Of a stretch of 64,000 bases of DNA, positions 32,869 to 41,696 are shown one piece after another (positions within the stretch are counted from its first letter, which is position 1; each line of letters begins with the position of its first letter). Source of the stretch: Parasphingopyxis marina (GTDB lineage Bacteria; Pseudomonadota; Alphaproteobacteria; Sphingomonadales; Sphingomonadaceae); the NCBI RefSeq assembly GCF_014237875.1, contig NZ_JACJVJ010000002.1:620001-684000 (forward strand). The letters are read 5' to 3'. The translations under genes and the position numbers were made by a program. The notes below the pieces were generated by a model, which saw nothing but the letters and a program-made list of their open reading frames with translations, did no database searches and was not told the origin of the DNA.

Positions 32869-34098
32869 TTATCCGGCTCGAGCGAGCCCATGGGCGGCGA
32901 TCCGCGCGGATTTTGTCGGCGATTTCCTGCCCTCCGGGGCGCCCTGGCCCGTGATCGGCAGCGCGACCGTCCGGTCCCGCCCGCCCTGCTTCGCCAGGTA
33001 CAATGCCTCGTCCGCCCTGCGCATCGCATCCTCGAGGCCCCGCCGATCCCCGACCGGGCATACGCCGATGCTCGCCGAAACCGGCCAGCCTATCTCGGCG
33101 ATCCGTACCTTCGCGGCCTCGGCGATCCGCGCGCGCACCGCATCGGCATCGGCCACCGGGTCCGCGCCGTAGAGCAGCAGCGCAAATTCCTCGCCGCCCA
33201 CGCGCGCGGCGAACATATCGTCATGAAGAAGCGCGGACGCCGCGGCTTTCAGCACGCGATCGCCGATCGCATGGCCATGGCTGTCGTTGATGCGCTTGAA
33301 ATGATCGAGATCGACAACCGCCACGGCGGCCGGGAGCGGCGCTTCGGCGTCGCGCAGCCGCGCATGGAGCCCGCGGCGATTGGGCAGGCCGGTCAGCGAA
33401 TCCGTCGCCGCGATCTGGGCGAACAGGGCTTCGCGGGCGATCGCCTCGTCGCGTTCGCCCCGCAGCCCCATGAACCGGTCGGCGACGCCGATCGCGCTCA
33501 CCACCACCTCGATGGCGAGCCCGACCAGGATCGCATAATGCCAGAGCGGCCATTCGGCGTTGAAGGCGAGTTCATGGCCGACCGCGACAAGGCTGACGAC
33601 AATGATCACCGACCAGGCCGCCGATTGGAACCGCGCCGCGCGGCTGCCCCGCCGCAGCGCCTGGACGCTGCCGGCGATGAACAGCGCGATCAGCCCCAGG
33701 AAGACCAAATGGCGGATCGCGTTGGGCACCGCCTGGTCGGGCGCGAGAACGGGGATGAAGGTGACCGCGAGGATGAGCGCGGGCGACCAGAGCAGCGCCC
33801 GCCTGAGCCGCGGCCCCAGCTTCCCTTCCTCGACATAGGCGACAAGGAACGGGCCGGTCATCGCGATACCGATATCGAGCGCGAACAGCTTGATCTGGTT
33901 GCGCAGCGCGGGATCGGCGAGCCAGGCCCCGAGAAAGATCTCGGTGCCGACCAGCGCCATCACCGCCATCGCGATCAGCCGGGCGCTGTGCCAGACGAGG
34001 AACCGCTCGCGCATCGCCGCATACAGCCCGGCATTGTAAATGACGGGCAGCAGCACGAAGCCGAGGAACATCCCCAAAAATACCGTCGACCAGTCCAC
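32869..34098 (-). CDS. Membrane-anchored diguanylate cyclase
   Basis: This 409-residue protein has about seven membrane helices in residues 1-205 (a 7TM sensor-like module) and a GGDEF domain at ~230-380. The active site is GGEEF at 301-305 with DLD at 263-265, so synthesis of cyclic di-GMP is likely. The inhibitory RxxD site expected about five residues before GGEEF is absent (HDDM there). The ligand is unknown. No partner gene lies next to it. The gene ends 25 bases before the GTA promoter. Confidence 0.88.
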   Translation of the reverse strand: MDWSTVFLGMFLGFVLLPVIYNAGLYAAMRERFLVWHSARLIAMAVMALVGTEIFLGAWLADPALRNQIKLFALDIGIAMTGPFLVAYVEEGKLGPRLRRALLWSPALILAVTFIPVLAPDQAVPNAIRHLVFLGLIALFIAGSVQALRRGSRAARFQSAAWSVIIVVSLVAVGHELAFNAEWPLWHYAILVGLAIEVVVSAIGVADRFMGLRGERDEAIAREALFAQIAATDSLTGLPNRRGLHARLRDAEAPLPAAVAVVDLDHFKRINDSHGHAIGDRVLKAAASALLHDDMFAARVGGEEFALLLYGADPVADADAVRARIAEAAKVRIAEIGWPVSASIGVCPVGDRRGLEDAMRRADEALYLAKQGGRDRTVALPITGQGAPEGRKSPTKSARIAAHGLARAG

Positions 34099-34231
34099 GC
34101 GACCCCATCCCGAAAAGCTGATTCAGATAGCCGAAACTCAAACCCCGCCGGATGAATAGGGCAAAAAGCCTTCAAAAAGGTTGTGGGGCATAACAAGGGG
34201 GGGCCTCAGCAGCGGTAACGCCGCTGCAAGT

Positions 34232-34816
34232 CTAGGGAACAATAGACATCAGCTGTGATGGAAATGGTTCCTGAAACGCTTCGGCCGCGTCCCCTTCCAG
34301 CCATCGGTCGTAATCCTCGGGTTGGAGGATCACCGGCATCGCTTTGGGATGAATCGGCTTGACCAGCGGATTCGGATCGCAAGTCAGAAAGGCATAGGCC
34401 GGGCCTTCTTCGGTTTCCCGCCAGATCCCGGCAAAGGCGGACACGTCCGCGTCCGAGATGGTGAACCAGACTTCTTCCCGGCCAGCATTGGGTTTCGGTT
34501 CAGCAAATTGCGTGAACGGCACAAGGCACCGGTTTTCGGGTCGTTCCAACATCGAGCGCCAGAAATTGCTCTTCAGGTTGCGGACGTTCGTTATGCGTTT
34601 CGTCACGGTCGTTCCGGGCCGCTTGCCCTTCATCGTGAGCGGCACGCCCCATTGGAGCGCCTCAAGCCGCCTCTCTCCGTCTGTTATCCGGGCGATAACG
34701 CCCTTGCGCTTTGGCCAGACATCGGTGGGCGGCGCTTCATCGAAATGGCTGACATATTCTTTCCACGCTTCGATCGTCGCCAGCGCTTCGGGTAAATTGT
34801 GATAGTGGTTGCACAT
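34232..34816 (-). CDS. SOS response-associated (SRAP/YedK/HMCES) abasic-site shield protein
   Basis: This 194-residue protein crosslinks to abasic sites in single-stranded DNA through the N-terminal cysteine exposed after Met removal. Cys2 (MCNHYH), Asn77 (NVRN), Glu106 (FAEPKP) and His156 (HPKAMPVIL) match the four catalytic positions of YedK. It is slightly shorter than the ~220-residue Escherichia coli protein. Its neighbour at 34961 is divergent and compositionally different. A hairpin-forming repeat (GCAGCG...CGCTGC) lies near 34209-34229 after the stop. Confidence 0.93.
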   Translation of the reverse strand: MCNHYHNLPEALATIEAWKEYVSHFDEAPPTDVWPKRKGVIARITDGERRLEALQWGVPLTMKGKRPGTTVTKRITNVRNLKSNFWRSMLERPENRCLVPFTQFAEPKPNAGREEVWFTISDADVSAFAGIWRETEEGPAYAFLTCDPNPLVKPIHPKAMPVILQPEDYDRWLEGDAAEAFQEPFPSQLMSIVP

Positions 34817-34960
34817 TAGGTTCTCGAAAATTGAAGCGGGACGCAGAACCCGCGATTAAACGGGGCGCACCTCTTATTGTTAATGGGCGAATGCGGCATC
34901 AAAAGCGTATTTGGCACACGCTTCAGAACCGCGTCTTCTTTCTTTTGGTTAGGATCAGTC

Positions 34961-35593
34961 ATGGCTAAGAACTCCGGCGCCACTGCAAGTGAACCTTGTT
35001 GGTATCCCAACCGAACAAGAGAAGGCGAAGGCAACAAAGCGCATAGGGATCTGGCATGGATGGTCGGGGAAATCGTTCTTGCATGGAACGCAGCACACAC
35101 CACGCTCTATTTGATTTTTTCCGATCTGTTCACAAATCAAGAGGAAGACAAGGCTCGCGCAATCTGGTCCCTGCTTTACAGCGATAGAGCTCAACGCGAA
35201 TTGCTTGAAGTCACGGCGACCGCAAAGCTCAGGGACAAAAAGCAGCTTCTGAAGGCCGTTCTCTGGTGCACCCAAGCACTGCAAAAATTGTCCAGTTACC
35301 GGAACGATGCGGCCCATGTCGGAATGCACGCTGACCCGAAGTTTGGGGTCCAACACAGGCAATTTGGAGCGAGACTCCCAGCGATAGAGCGTCTGGAAAA
35401 TAATCCCGTCCCAAAATACTGGAAGTCGCTACGCGGCGATCTCCACGCCATAGAAAGCTATGCGATCAGCATAGACACGGCACTCTTACTTGATCGGCCA
35501 CACCCATTCTGCCGAAAACCTCGCTTACAACTTCTCCCACCGCAGAAACGGCGTACCCGCCGAAAAGCTCATCCTCAAAAAAAAGGCAAGTAG
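34961..35593 (+). CDS. Putative HEPN-like helical protein, lower-GC gene
   Basis: This 210-residue all-helical protein of unknown function has helices at ~30-58 (LAWMVGEIVLAWNAAHTTLY), 62-90 (AIWSLLYSDRAQRELL) and 92-112. Arg114-Asn115 to His119 (YRNDAAHVGM) fits the R-x4-6-H ribonuclease motif of HEPN domains, with the usual polar residue after Arg. The tail is strongly basic. It is visibly more AT-rich than its neighbours, suggesting recent transfer. The start MAKNSG is assumed; an in-frame start at 34877 would add 28 residues. It lies between SRAP and CPBP genes. HEPN assignment is my inference. Confidence 0.55.
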   Translation: MAKNSGATASEPCWYPNRTREGEGNKAHRDLAWMVGEIVLAWNAAHTTLYLIFSDLFTNQEEDKARAIWSLLYSDRAQRELLEVTATAKLRDKKQLLKAVLWCTQALQKLSSYRNDAAHVGMHADPKFGVQHRQFGARLPAIERLENNPVPKYWKSLRGDLHAIESYAISIDTALLLDRPHPFCRKPRLQLLPPQKRRTRRKAHPQKKGK

Positions 35594-35657
35594 CCTCCGC
35601 CTCGATCATCTCAGACGTTACCTCAGTCTCTGCTTTTTAAATGCGCGGCTGCCCCCC

Positions 35658-36389
35658 TCACTCCCACTCCCCATAGAGCGCCGTGAAATTGAGCGTGTCG
35701 ACGACGCCGTGGAGCAGGATCATCGGCCATAAATTGCCGCGATAGAGCAGGAACATGCTGCCGAACGCGACGCCGATCGCGCCGGTCACGATCAGCCCGC
35801 GCCAGCCCTGATAGTAGAAATGGCCATAGCCGAAGACGAGCGCCGCGAGGATCACCGCGAGCAGCGCCCCCCAGGGGATGCCGGCGAACGCCGCGCGCAG
35901 CCGGGTGATCATATAGCCGCGGAAGAACATTTCCTCGAAGAAACCGGCGGAAATCCAGGCGATGGCGACCCAGAGCAAGTACAGCGGCAGGTTGCCGCGT
36001 ATGTCTCCCCAGCGATCCTCCACGCCCTGCGGCAGCTCGGTCATGAAATCGAGGCCCAGCGCCGGCAGGCCGAACGCCGTCGCTCCCACCGCGATAGCGA
36101 AGGCGACGAACGCGAGCAGCGCCATGGGCACCACCATCAGCTTGGCCCGGATGCCGGGCAGCGGCACGAGCCCCATGTCGCGCCAGCCGATCCCCTGCCG
36201 CCGCATATACAAGGTCACGAGCAGGATCATCACGCCGAGCGACACCGGCCCGGCATAGCGCCAGAAGAAGAAGGTCATCGCGTAGCGCAGCAACAGCGCG
36301 ACCGCGACGAAGCCGGCGACCTCGGCGAGGATAGCGAGCCGGTTCGGCGGCGAAGGCGGAGCGGCGGGCGGGGTTTCGGTCAAAACCAC
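35658..36389 (-). CDS. CPBP family intramembrane glutamic protease (Abi/CAAX)
   Basis: This 243-residue membrane protein has about seven helices. Motif 1 is EEMFFR at 152-157, motif 2 is FGYGH with His190, and motif 3 is LLHGVVD with His227, so the catalytic set of Rce1-like proteases is complete. Substrates are unknown; relatives process prenylated or bacteriocin peptides or take part in abortive infection. A 20-base palindrome lies four bases before the ATG. The C-terminal end faces the convergent HEPN-like gene. Confidence 0.9.
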   Translation of the reverse strand: MVLTETPPAAPPSPPNRLAILAEVAGFVAVALLLRYAMTFFFWRYAGPVSLGVMILLVTLYMRRQGIGWRDMGLVPLPGIRAKLMVVPMALLAFVAFAIAVGATAFGLPALGLDFMTELPQGVEDRWGDIRGNLPLYLLWVAIAWISAGFFEEMFFRGYMITRLRAAFAGIPWGALLAVILAALVFGYGHFYYQGWRGLIVTGAIGVAFGSMFLLYRGNLWPMILLHGVVDTLNFTALYGEWE

Positions 36390-36393
36390 TTCG

Positions 36394-36413
36394 TGTATTA
36401 TTATTCTAATACA
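36394..36413. promoter_or_regulatory. Operator-like palindrome before the CPBP gene
   Basis: TGTATTA-N6-TAATACA is a perfect 7-6-7 inverted repeat lying four bases before the CPBP start and 12 bases after the patatin gene stop, in an AT-rich patch. It has the same 7-6-7 geometry as the site at the arsR-like gene but a different sequence. Confidence 0.45.
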
Positions 36414-36425
36414 GTCGAGAGCCGG

Positions 36426-38204
36426 TCAGACCGCCTTCATATCGGCGAGCTTCAAATTCTCGATGATCCGCTGGGTGGTGAAGACGCGCGCGGCCTCGCT
36501 CAGATCCTTGCCGAGATGCCAGTCGAGGATCTTCATCGTTTCGGGGACCGGCGGGACGAGCAGCACATCGGCCTGGGACAGGCTTTCGCGCACCGCGCTG
36601 GCGCTCGAAACCACCATCGATCGCGACATGATCTCCACGATGCTCGGAAATTCCTGCTTCGCCTTGCGCCGGAACAGCACGTCGCGCAGCAGCTGCCCGC
36701 GCGTGCGCAGATGGTGATATTTGGTTTCCAGCCGCCAGTCCTCGCCCGCGTCGCTGCGCAGCGAGACGACGACGTTGGGCCCGGCCTTGGCCTCCCGCAT
36801 GATCGTCACCGGGATATTGTCCAGCACCCCGCCATCGACCAGGATATCGCCTTCCTCGGTGATGAAGGGCGGCAGGATCGTCGGCAGCGAGCCCGAAGCG
36901 CGCACCGCGTGCCAGAGCGGCCCGCGGCGATGCACGTAAACGCTGTTGGTCGAAAGATTCGTCGAGACGCCGAAGAAATTATACGGCAGGTCCGCGATAT
37001 CCTTCTCGGTATAGCGCTCCTTCAGCTCCTCGTCGAACACCCGGGGATCGAGGATCGAATGGACGGGGATCGTCATCCGCCGCATCGCCTTTTTGCGGAT
37101 GAACATCTCCTCCATCTGCAGGATCGTCTGTTCGGGCGTCAGCCCCTGGGCGAGCGCCCCGCCCATCGCCGCGCCGGCGCTGGTGCCGCCGTAGAAATCG
37201 ATCGGGATGCCGTTTTCGACCAGCGCCTGCATCACGCCGATATGCGCGCAGCCCAGCGCCCCGCCGCCCGCCAGCACGACGCCGTTGGCCTTGCCGCTGA
37301 GGAACCGCCCGACCCGCGCGAAGGACGCGTCGCAATCGAGCGGTACATGATGATGGGTCTTCACATTGCGGCTATCGAGCCAGCGGCCCGACCCGGTGAT
37401 TTCCTGCGCTTCGCGCTCGCGCCACAGGATCAGCGTGCGATTGGCGCGCAGGAACAGGGGTATGGCGTAATCTTCGAGCTCGGACCGCGCGCATTCCTCC
37501 TCGAACAGAGGCGCGACAAGCAGCAAATCGTCGGAATTCCGGGCGATGGCGCGATCCCATTCGGGATCGCCGGCGGCGACCAGAATAATGCGTTTCGCAC
37601 TACGCTCGAGCTCGCCCAGCCAGCGCCCGAAACCCTCGCTGTCCGGCACGATTCCGGCGGGTTTGTCGGCGATCGTCACCATGCGCGGTTCGCCATGATG
37701 CTGCAGCGCCACGCAGATCCGCTCGGCAAAGCCTTCGGGCAGGCCGGTATTGGCCGATGTGATGAGCGCGAGAACCTTGCCGGGCTTCGCTTCCATCGCC
37801 TGGGCGGAGCGGGTCGCGATGGCGAGGCGCTCGGAAACCGCGGCGAGGATACCATCGGCGATTTTCGGGTGCTCGGCGACGACGCCGTCATAGGCATCGC
37901 GGGACAGTTCGTAGACCGTGCTGTCGCGGCTGGCGCGGACATCGGCCGTGCGGGTGCCGCCGGAGAAGAAGGCAAGCTCGCCGACCGGCTCCCCGGCCCC
38001 GATTTCCGCGACCACGCGGCCATTGGGCAGCTGCACGTAAAAGCGGCCCGTCAGCACGAGGAACAGCGCATCGGCTTCCTCGCCGTAGCGTACCAGATAA
38101 TCGCCGCCCTTTATGGGGACGGCCTTCGCGGCATTCTGCAAGGCCTGCAGCGCGGCTTCGTCAAGCCCTGCAAAAGCCTCGACCTGTGAAAAGTCGTTCG
38201 CCAT
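36426..38204 (-). CDS. Patatin-like phospholipase with N-terminal cyclic nucleotide-binding domain
   Basis: This 592-residue protein is related to neuropathy target esterase/RssA-type enzymes. A cNMP-binding fold covers residues ~5-125 (GAGEPVGELAFFSGGTRTADV near 69-89 replaces the classical phosphate-binding cassette). An alpha/beta linker region follows to ~300, then the patatin domain: oxyanion loop GGGALGCAHIG at 313-323, nucleophile Ser342 in GTSAG, and Asp457 in DGG. It likely hydrolyses phospholipids or lysophospholipids at the membrane. It is a probable single-gene unit. Confidence 0.92.
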   Translation of the reverse strand: MANDFSQVEAFAGLDEAALQALQNAAKAVPIKGGDYLVRYGEEADALFLVLTGRFYVQLPNGRVVAEIGAGEPVGELAFFSGGTRTADVRASRDSTVYELSRDAYDGVVAEHPKIADGILAAVSERLAIATRSAQAMEAKPGKVLALITSANTGLPEGFAERICVALQHHGEPRMVTIADKPAGIVPDSEGFGRWLGELERSAKRIILVAAGDPEWDRAIARNSDDLLLVAPLFEEECARSELEDYAIPLFLRANRTLILWREREAQEITGSGRWLDSRNVKTHHHVPLDCDASFARVGRFLSGKANGVVLAGGGALGCAHIGVMQALVENGIPIDFYGGTSAGAAMGGALAQGLTPEQTILQMEEMFIRKKAMRRMTIPVHSILDPRVFDEELKERYTEKDIADLPYNFFGVSTNLSTNSVYVHRRGPLWHAVRASGSLPTILPPFITEEGDILVDGGVLDNIPVTIMREAKAGPNVVVSLRSDAGEDWRLETKYHHLRTRGQLLRDVLFRRKAKQEFPSIVEIMSRSMVVSSASAVRESLSQADVLLVPPVPETMKILDWHLGKDLSEAARVFTTQRIIENLKLADMKAV

Positions 38205-38296
38205 CCTCGCGCCCCTCTCAAGTCCCCCGGGTGCGACCCTCTGGTGGGTAATGCCTTCGTTCTAGCGGACTTTGTGCGCGATTGGGAAGAGAGCAG

Positions 38297-39589
38297 CTAA
38301 CGCATCAGTGCGATCAGCCCGGGAAGTTGCAATCCGGCGGCGATCAGCAACATCGCCAGCATGAACAGGCTCAGCCCGATGCCCTTGCGCAGCGACAGCC
38401 AGCCCCAGCGGCCGCGCGGGGCGTCGGCGGACGCCGCCCTGCCCCCCGCGGCAGCGCGTTTGGCGTAGATTACCGCGCCCGACATCGCGACCAGGGTCAG
38501 CAGCGCGCCGGCCAGGAACCAGAGCGTCTTCGACCAGTAACCGGCGAAATTCCCCATATGGACGGGGTCGGCGGCCTCGGAAATCCGCTGGTGAGCGCTC
38601 GCATCGCTCCCCGAATGCCGCCCCGCCACCTTGTTGCCGAAAATATCGACGAAGATCGCATTGGCGCGCGGGCGGACGAGCAGCGTGCCGTCCTGCCCGT
38701 AAAAGCCGAGTGCGGAGCCTGCAGGGCCCGGCCAGCCGATCTGCCGGACCGAAAGCTCGGGATAGTCGCGCCGGGCGAGCGCCAGAGCTTCCGGCAACGC
38801 GCGGGCGACCTCCCGGTTGGTCAGCTTTACATCGTCGACGAACGGGGTTTCGAAGGCCGGCGCGGGCGCCGCGAGCTGCTCCACCAGGTACCAGGCGCCG
38901 GTCAGCGCGAAGACGAAACCGAAGGCCAGGCTCCAGGCGCCGACGAACCGGTGGAGATCGCCCCAAAAGGCCCGGCTGCCGCGTCCGCGCCGCGGCCAGG
39001 CGAGAAAGCCCCGCCACCAGCGCTTGTAGACGATCATGGCACTGATCAGGCTCCCCAGCAGGAACAGGCTGGTCAGGGTCACCAGCGGGATGCCGATACG
39101 ATCGGGCAGCAGCCAGTTGCGATGGGCCTGGCGCAGCAGTGCCTTGGCGCTGAGCATCGCGCCCTCGCCCTGCACCGCGCCGGTCTCCGGATGGACGTAC
39201 AGCACGCGCAGCCCGCCATCGGGCCGGGTCATATAGACTTCGGCGGCGAAGATCGGCGAAACCGGCGCCTCGATCAGGTCGAAGGCGAGATCCGGCTCGT
39301 AATCGGCGGCGGACCGCGCCACGGCGGCCCAGTTCGTTTCCCCGCTTACGCTCGATGGCGCGACGCGCGATTCCGGCGTCAGCAGCCAGTCGATCTCGCT
39401 CGAAAAAACGGCGAGCGTGCCGGTAAGGAAGACGAAGGCGAAGACCAGCGACAGGCCGAGCCCGATAAAACTGTGTATTCGGAACCACATGCGGGCCCGG
39501 CTCCTCTTTATGCGGAGGGGCTTTTCGTCCAGATTCGCCGATCGTGCAACTGTCGCCATGGCCGCCGCCATAGCGTTCTGCTTTTGCAA
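38297..39589 (-). CDS. PepSY-associated membrane protein
   Basis: This 430-residue protein of the PepSY_TM family has four main membrane helices (near residues 38-60, 166-188, 212-233 and 364-386), with an extra C-terminal one. FRIHSFIGLGLSLVFAFVFLTG and DLHRFVGAWSLAFGFVFAL carry the conserved helix histidines that probably bind haem, and PepSY-like periplasmic parts contain YMTRPDGGLRVLYVHPETG. Such proteins often serve iron-siderophore reduction or uptake next to TonB receptors, but no receptor is adjacent here. The exact function is open. Confidence 0.85.
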   Translation of the reverse strand: MQKQNAMAAAMATVARSANLDEKPLRIKRSRARMWFRIHSFIGLGLSLVFAFVFLTGTLAVFSSEIDWLLTPESRVAPSSVSGETNWAAVARSAADYEPDLAFDLIEAPVSPIFAAEVYMTRPDGGLRVLYVHPETGAVQGEGAMLSAKALLRQAHRNWLLPDRIGIPLVTLTSLFLLGSLISAMIVYKRWWRGFLAWPRRGRGSRAFWGDLHRFVGAWSLAFGFVFALTGAWYLVEQLAAPAPAFETPFVDDVKLTNREVARALPEALALARRDYPELSVRQIGWPGPAGSALGFYGQDGTLLVRPRANAIFVDIFGNKVAGRHSGSDASAHQRISEAADPVHMGNFAGYWSKTLWFLAGALLTLVAMSGAVIYAKRAAAGGRAASADAPRGRWGWLSLRKGIGLSLFMLAMLLIAAGLQLPGLIALMR

Positions 39590-39619
39590 GTCAATCTCAA
39601 TAGCAACAATACGGCGCCG

Positions 39620-40096
39620 CTATTCCTTTTTCGGCAGGCGATTCTCGAACAGCCGCACGATCACGAAGATCACCAGCGCCAGCACGGTGGCGACGGAAGC
39701 GACCGCATAATAGCCGGCACCGCAGGCGACGCCGATGGCGCCCGACATCCACATGCCCGCGCCGGTTGTCAGCCCGGAAACATCGCCGCGGCGAATGATG
39801 ATCGTGCCGGCGGCCAGAAAGGCGACCCCGGCCGTCACGGCTTCGATGATGCGGATGGGGTCGGATCGGATACCGGATTGTTCGTCGGAAAGGCCGAGGC
39901 TCATCTCGACCGTGATCACGGTGAAGAGCGCGGCGGCGAGGCCGACCATCATATAGGTGCGTAGCCCCGCAGGGCGCTCCTTGCGCTCTCGCTCCAGGCC
40001 CAGAATGCCGCACAAAAGCACGGCGATGCCGAGCCGCATGGATATTTCCAACAGGGTTTCCGCCGTTTCGGCGTTGCCGGGCAACCAGTCCATCAC
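39620..40096 (-). CDS. MgtC/SapB family membrane protein
   Basis: This 158-residue protein has four to five helices. RLGIAVLLCGILGLERERKERPAGLRTYMM (split here as LGIAVLLCGILGLERE and RPAGLRTYMMVG), DPIRIIEAVTAGVAFLAAG and GLTTGAGMWMSGAIGVACG are the family hallmarks. MgtC modulates F-type ATP synthase or low-magnesium survival in pathogens; this short version lacks the C-terminal ACT-like domain, so its role is uncertain. It lies 30 bases before the PepSY gene on the same strand and is possibly co-transcribed. Confidence 0.9.
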   Translation of the reverse strand: MMDWLPGNAETAETLLEISMRLGIAVLLCGILGLERERKERPAGLRTYMMVGLAAALFTVITVEMSLGLSDEQSGIRSDPIRIIEAVTAGVAFLAAGTIIIRRGDVSGLTTGAGMWMSGAIGVACGAGYYAVASVATVLALVIFVIVRLFENRLPKKE

Positions 40097-40141
40097 CGAG
40101 AAACGGCCGTGCGGGAAAATGGTTGCGCCGGGCCTGCGCGA

Positions 40142-40699
40142 TCAGGCCCGGCCATAGGCGTCTTTCAGCCATCCCTTCACCTCGCCATCGACGTCGCCGG
40201 GCCGTTCCAGCCGCACGCGGTGCGAAACCATGGCGTTGAAACTGCCCGACGCTTCCAGCCGCCCGGATGGCTCGACGCCCTTCAGGTTCAGCCCGAGATC
40301 GACCCGCGTCTTCGTACTGGGCTGGACAAGCCCGAACTGCTTGGAACGGCGCAGGCTGACATAGGTTTTTTTCGGCGCCAGTTCCGCATCCGCGCCGAAA
40401 CTCTGCACCGCCTTCACGATGGCATCGTAAATCGGCCTGAGCGCCGCCTTGTCGCCCGCATATTGCGCGGCCACCAGATCGCCGGCCTGGGTCGCCCCGC
40501 CCGCTTCGAGCGCCTTGTGCGCGACGAGATTGGCGAAACCATGGCTCATGCCGTGCTCGGTCTTCAGCATCTTGACGATCGCGCCATGTTTTTCGACGCC
40601 GGCCTTCGCGACGATGCCGAGCCACGCGTCCAGCGGCTTTCCGGTCTTTTCCGGCATGTTCGCGATCATCGAAGCGGCCATTTCCTCGGGTGTCGCCAT
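40142..40699 (-). CDS. DUF4287/DUF5655 domain protein
   Basis: This 185-residue cytoplasmic protein has two domains. DUF4287 comes first (ATPEEMAASMIANMPEKTGK, LDAWLGIVAKAG, EHGMSHGFANLVAHKAL), then DUF5655 (AKKTYVSLRR-like: ELAPKKTYVSLRRSKQFGLV, and SHRVRLERPGDVDGEVKGWL). The second resembles transport-associated or sugar-binding-free domains of unknown function. The ATG at 40699 follows a good AGGGAGGC site. It sits after the SRPBCC/ArsR pair and may belong to the same transcription unit. Confidence 0.85.
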   Translation of the reverse strand: MATPEEMAASMIANMPEKTGKPLDAWLGIVAKAGVEKHGAIVKMLKTEHGMSHGFANLVAHKALEAGGATQAGDLVAAQYAGDKAALRPIYDAIVKAVQSFGADAELAPKKTYVSLRRSKQFGLVQPSTKTRVDLGLNLKGVEPSGRLEASGSFNAMVSHRVRLERPGDVDGEVKGWLKDAYGRA

Positions 40700-40749
40700 C
40701 TTTGCCTCCCTTTCTCGATTTCTTCTCCCCTCCACGGGGCGGGCCTATG

Positions 40750-41325
40750 TCACTTTTCCAGCTTCCGAATTCTATCGAACGACCAGTTTTCGCTGCGACA
40801 GACCCGGGGCGTGAACCAGCCCATGACGGGGCCGAGCATCATCACCATCTTGCCGCTCATCAGCGGCTTGCCCGTTTCGACCAACGATTTGAGATTTTCG
40901 GTGATGAACGGCCCGCCCTGCGCCATCGACTTTTCGGTCTTGGTGCCGACCGGCACATTCTCGGTGATCAGGGTGAATTCGGTACCGCCGGCGATTGCCT
41001 TCAGCTCGTAGATCACCGTGCAGGGCGCATCCTCCATATTGGTGAATTTGAACGTATGGGCGTAGCGATGGGGCGGGCTGAATTCGAGAACCTCGCCGAC
41101 CACGCTCCGGAACTTGCCGTCTTTCGTTTCCATCGCGATCGGCGCGCCGGGCTCCAGCGACCCCGGCGTGCGGCAGATCGCCCCGAAGAAGAAGGGTAGC
41201 GCGTCGTCGGTCTTCACCAGCGTGTTCCACACCGTTTCGATCGGTGCCTCGATCGTCACCTTGTAATAGGCGCGTTCGGCCGTTCCGGCCTGCGCCAAGG
41301 GCGTGTCCCCGGTCGCACTGTTCAT
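40750..41325 (-). CDS. SRPBCC (AHSA1-like) domain protein
   Basis: This 191-residue START/Bet v 1-type hydrophobic-ligand fold protein has YYKVTIEAPIETVWNTLVKT, an inner strand region (GEVLEFSPPHRYAHTFKF) and GGTEFTLITENV, which are typical of AHSA1-related proteins coupled to ArsR regulators. The ATG at 41325 overlaps the regulator gene by four bases (ATGA). Its ligand or target is unknown. The last ~45 residues (GKMVMMLGPVMGWFTPRVC) extend beyond the usual fold. Confidence 0.87.
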   Translation of the reverse strand: MNSATGDTPLAQAGTAERAYYKVTIEAPIETVWNTLVKTDDALPFFFGAICRTPGSLEPGAPIAMETKDGKFRSVVGEVLEFSPPHRYAHTFKFTNMEDAPCTVIYELKAIAGGTEFTLITENVPVGTKTEKSMAQGGPFITENLKSLVETGKPLMSGKMVMMLGPVMGWFTPRVCRSENWSFDRIRKLEK

Positions 41326-41678
41326 GGCTTTTCTCCCTGCTCTGCCTTGCGCGCCGCGGCTTCGGCGGCGAATTTGATGCCGGTCACCCGGCCTGCCCAA
41401 TGGGCGCTATAATCATCGGTCCAGCGATCGTGGATGAGCTGGATCGGCGCGGCGTTCAGATAGAGCCGCCGCGTCCGCCCCTCCTTCTCGCTGACCACCA
41501 GGCCCGCTTTTTCCAGCACCGCCAGATGGTTCATGATCGCGATCCGGCTGACATCGAAGGACCGGGCGAGCGCCCCCACTCCCTGCCCCGGCTTTTCGCG
41601 CAGCAGGTCCAGTATCTTGCGCCGCGCTTCATGGGCGAGTGCGTGGAAGAGTTGGTCCATATCCGATTCGGTAATCAT
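41322..41678 (-). CDS. ArsR-type winged-helix transcriptional regulator
   Basis: This 118-residue regulator has MDQLFHALAHEARRKILDLL, LARSFDVSRIAIMNHLAVLE as recognition helix region, and a wing with SEKEGRTRRLYLNA. No metal-binding ELCVCDL motif is present, so it is of the non-metal kind that pairs with SRPBCC proteins. It probably represses itself and the SRPBCC gene through the palindrome at its start codon. Confidence 0.92.
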   Translation of the reverse strand: MITESDMDQLFHALAHEARRKILDLLREKPGQGVGALARSFDVSRIAIMNHLAVLEKAGLVVSEKEGRTRRLYLNAAPIQLIHDRWTDDYSAHWAGRVTGIKFAAEAAARKAEQGEKP

Positions 41679-41696
41679 GTAATTACATTATTACAT
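41677..41696. promoter_or_regulatory. ArsR-type operator overlapping the regulator start codon
   Basis: ATGTAAT-N6-ATTACAT is a perfect 7-6-7 inverted repeat beginning at the regulator ATG (41676-41678), with an AT-rich centre. The position suggests autorepression. Confidence 0.7.
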
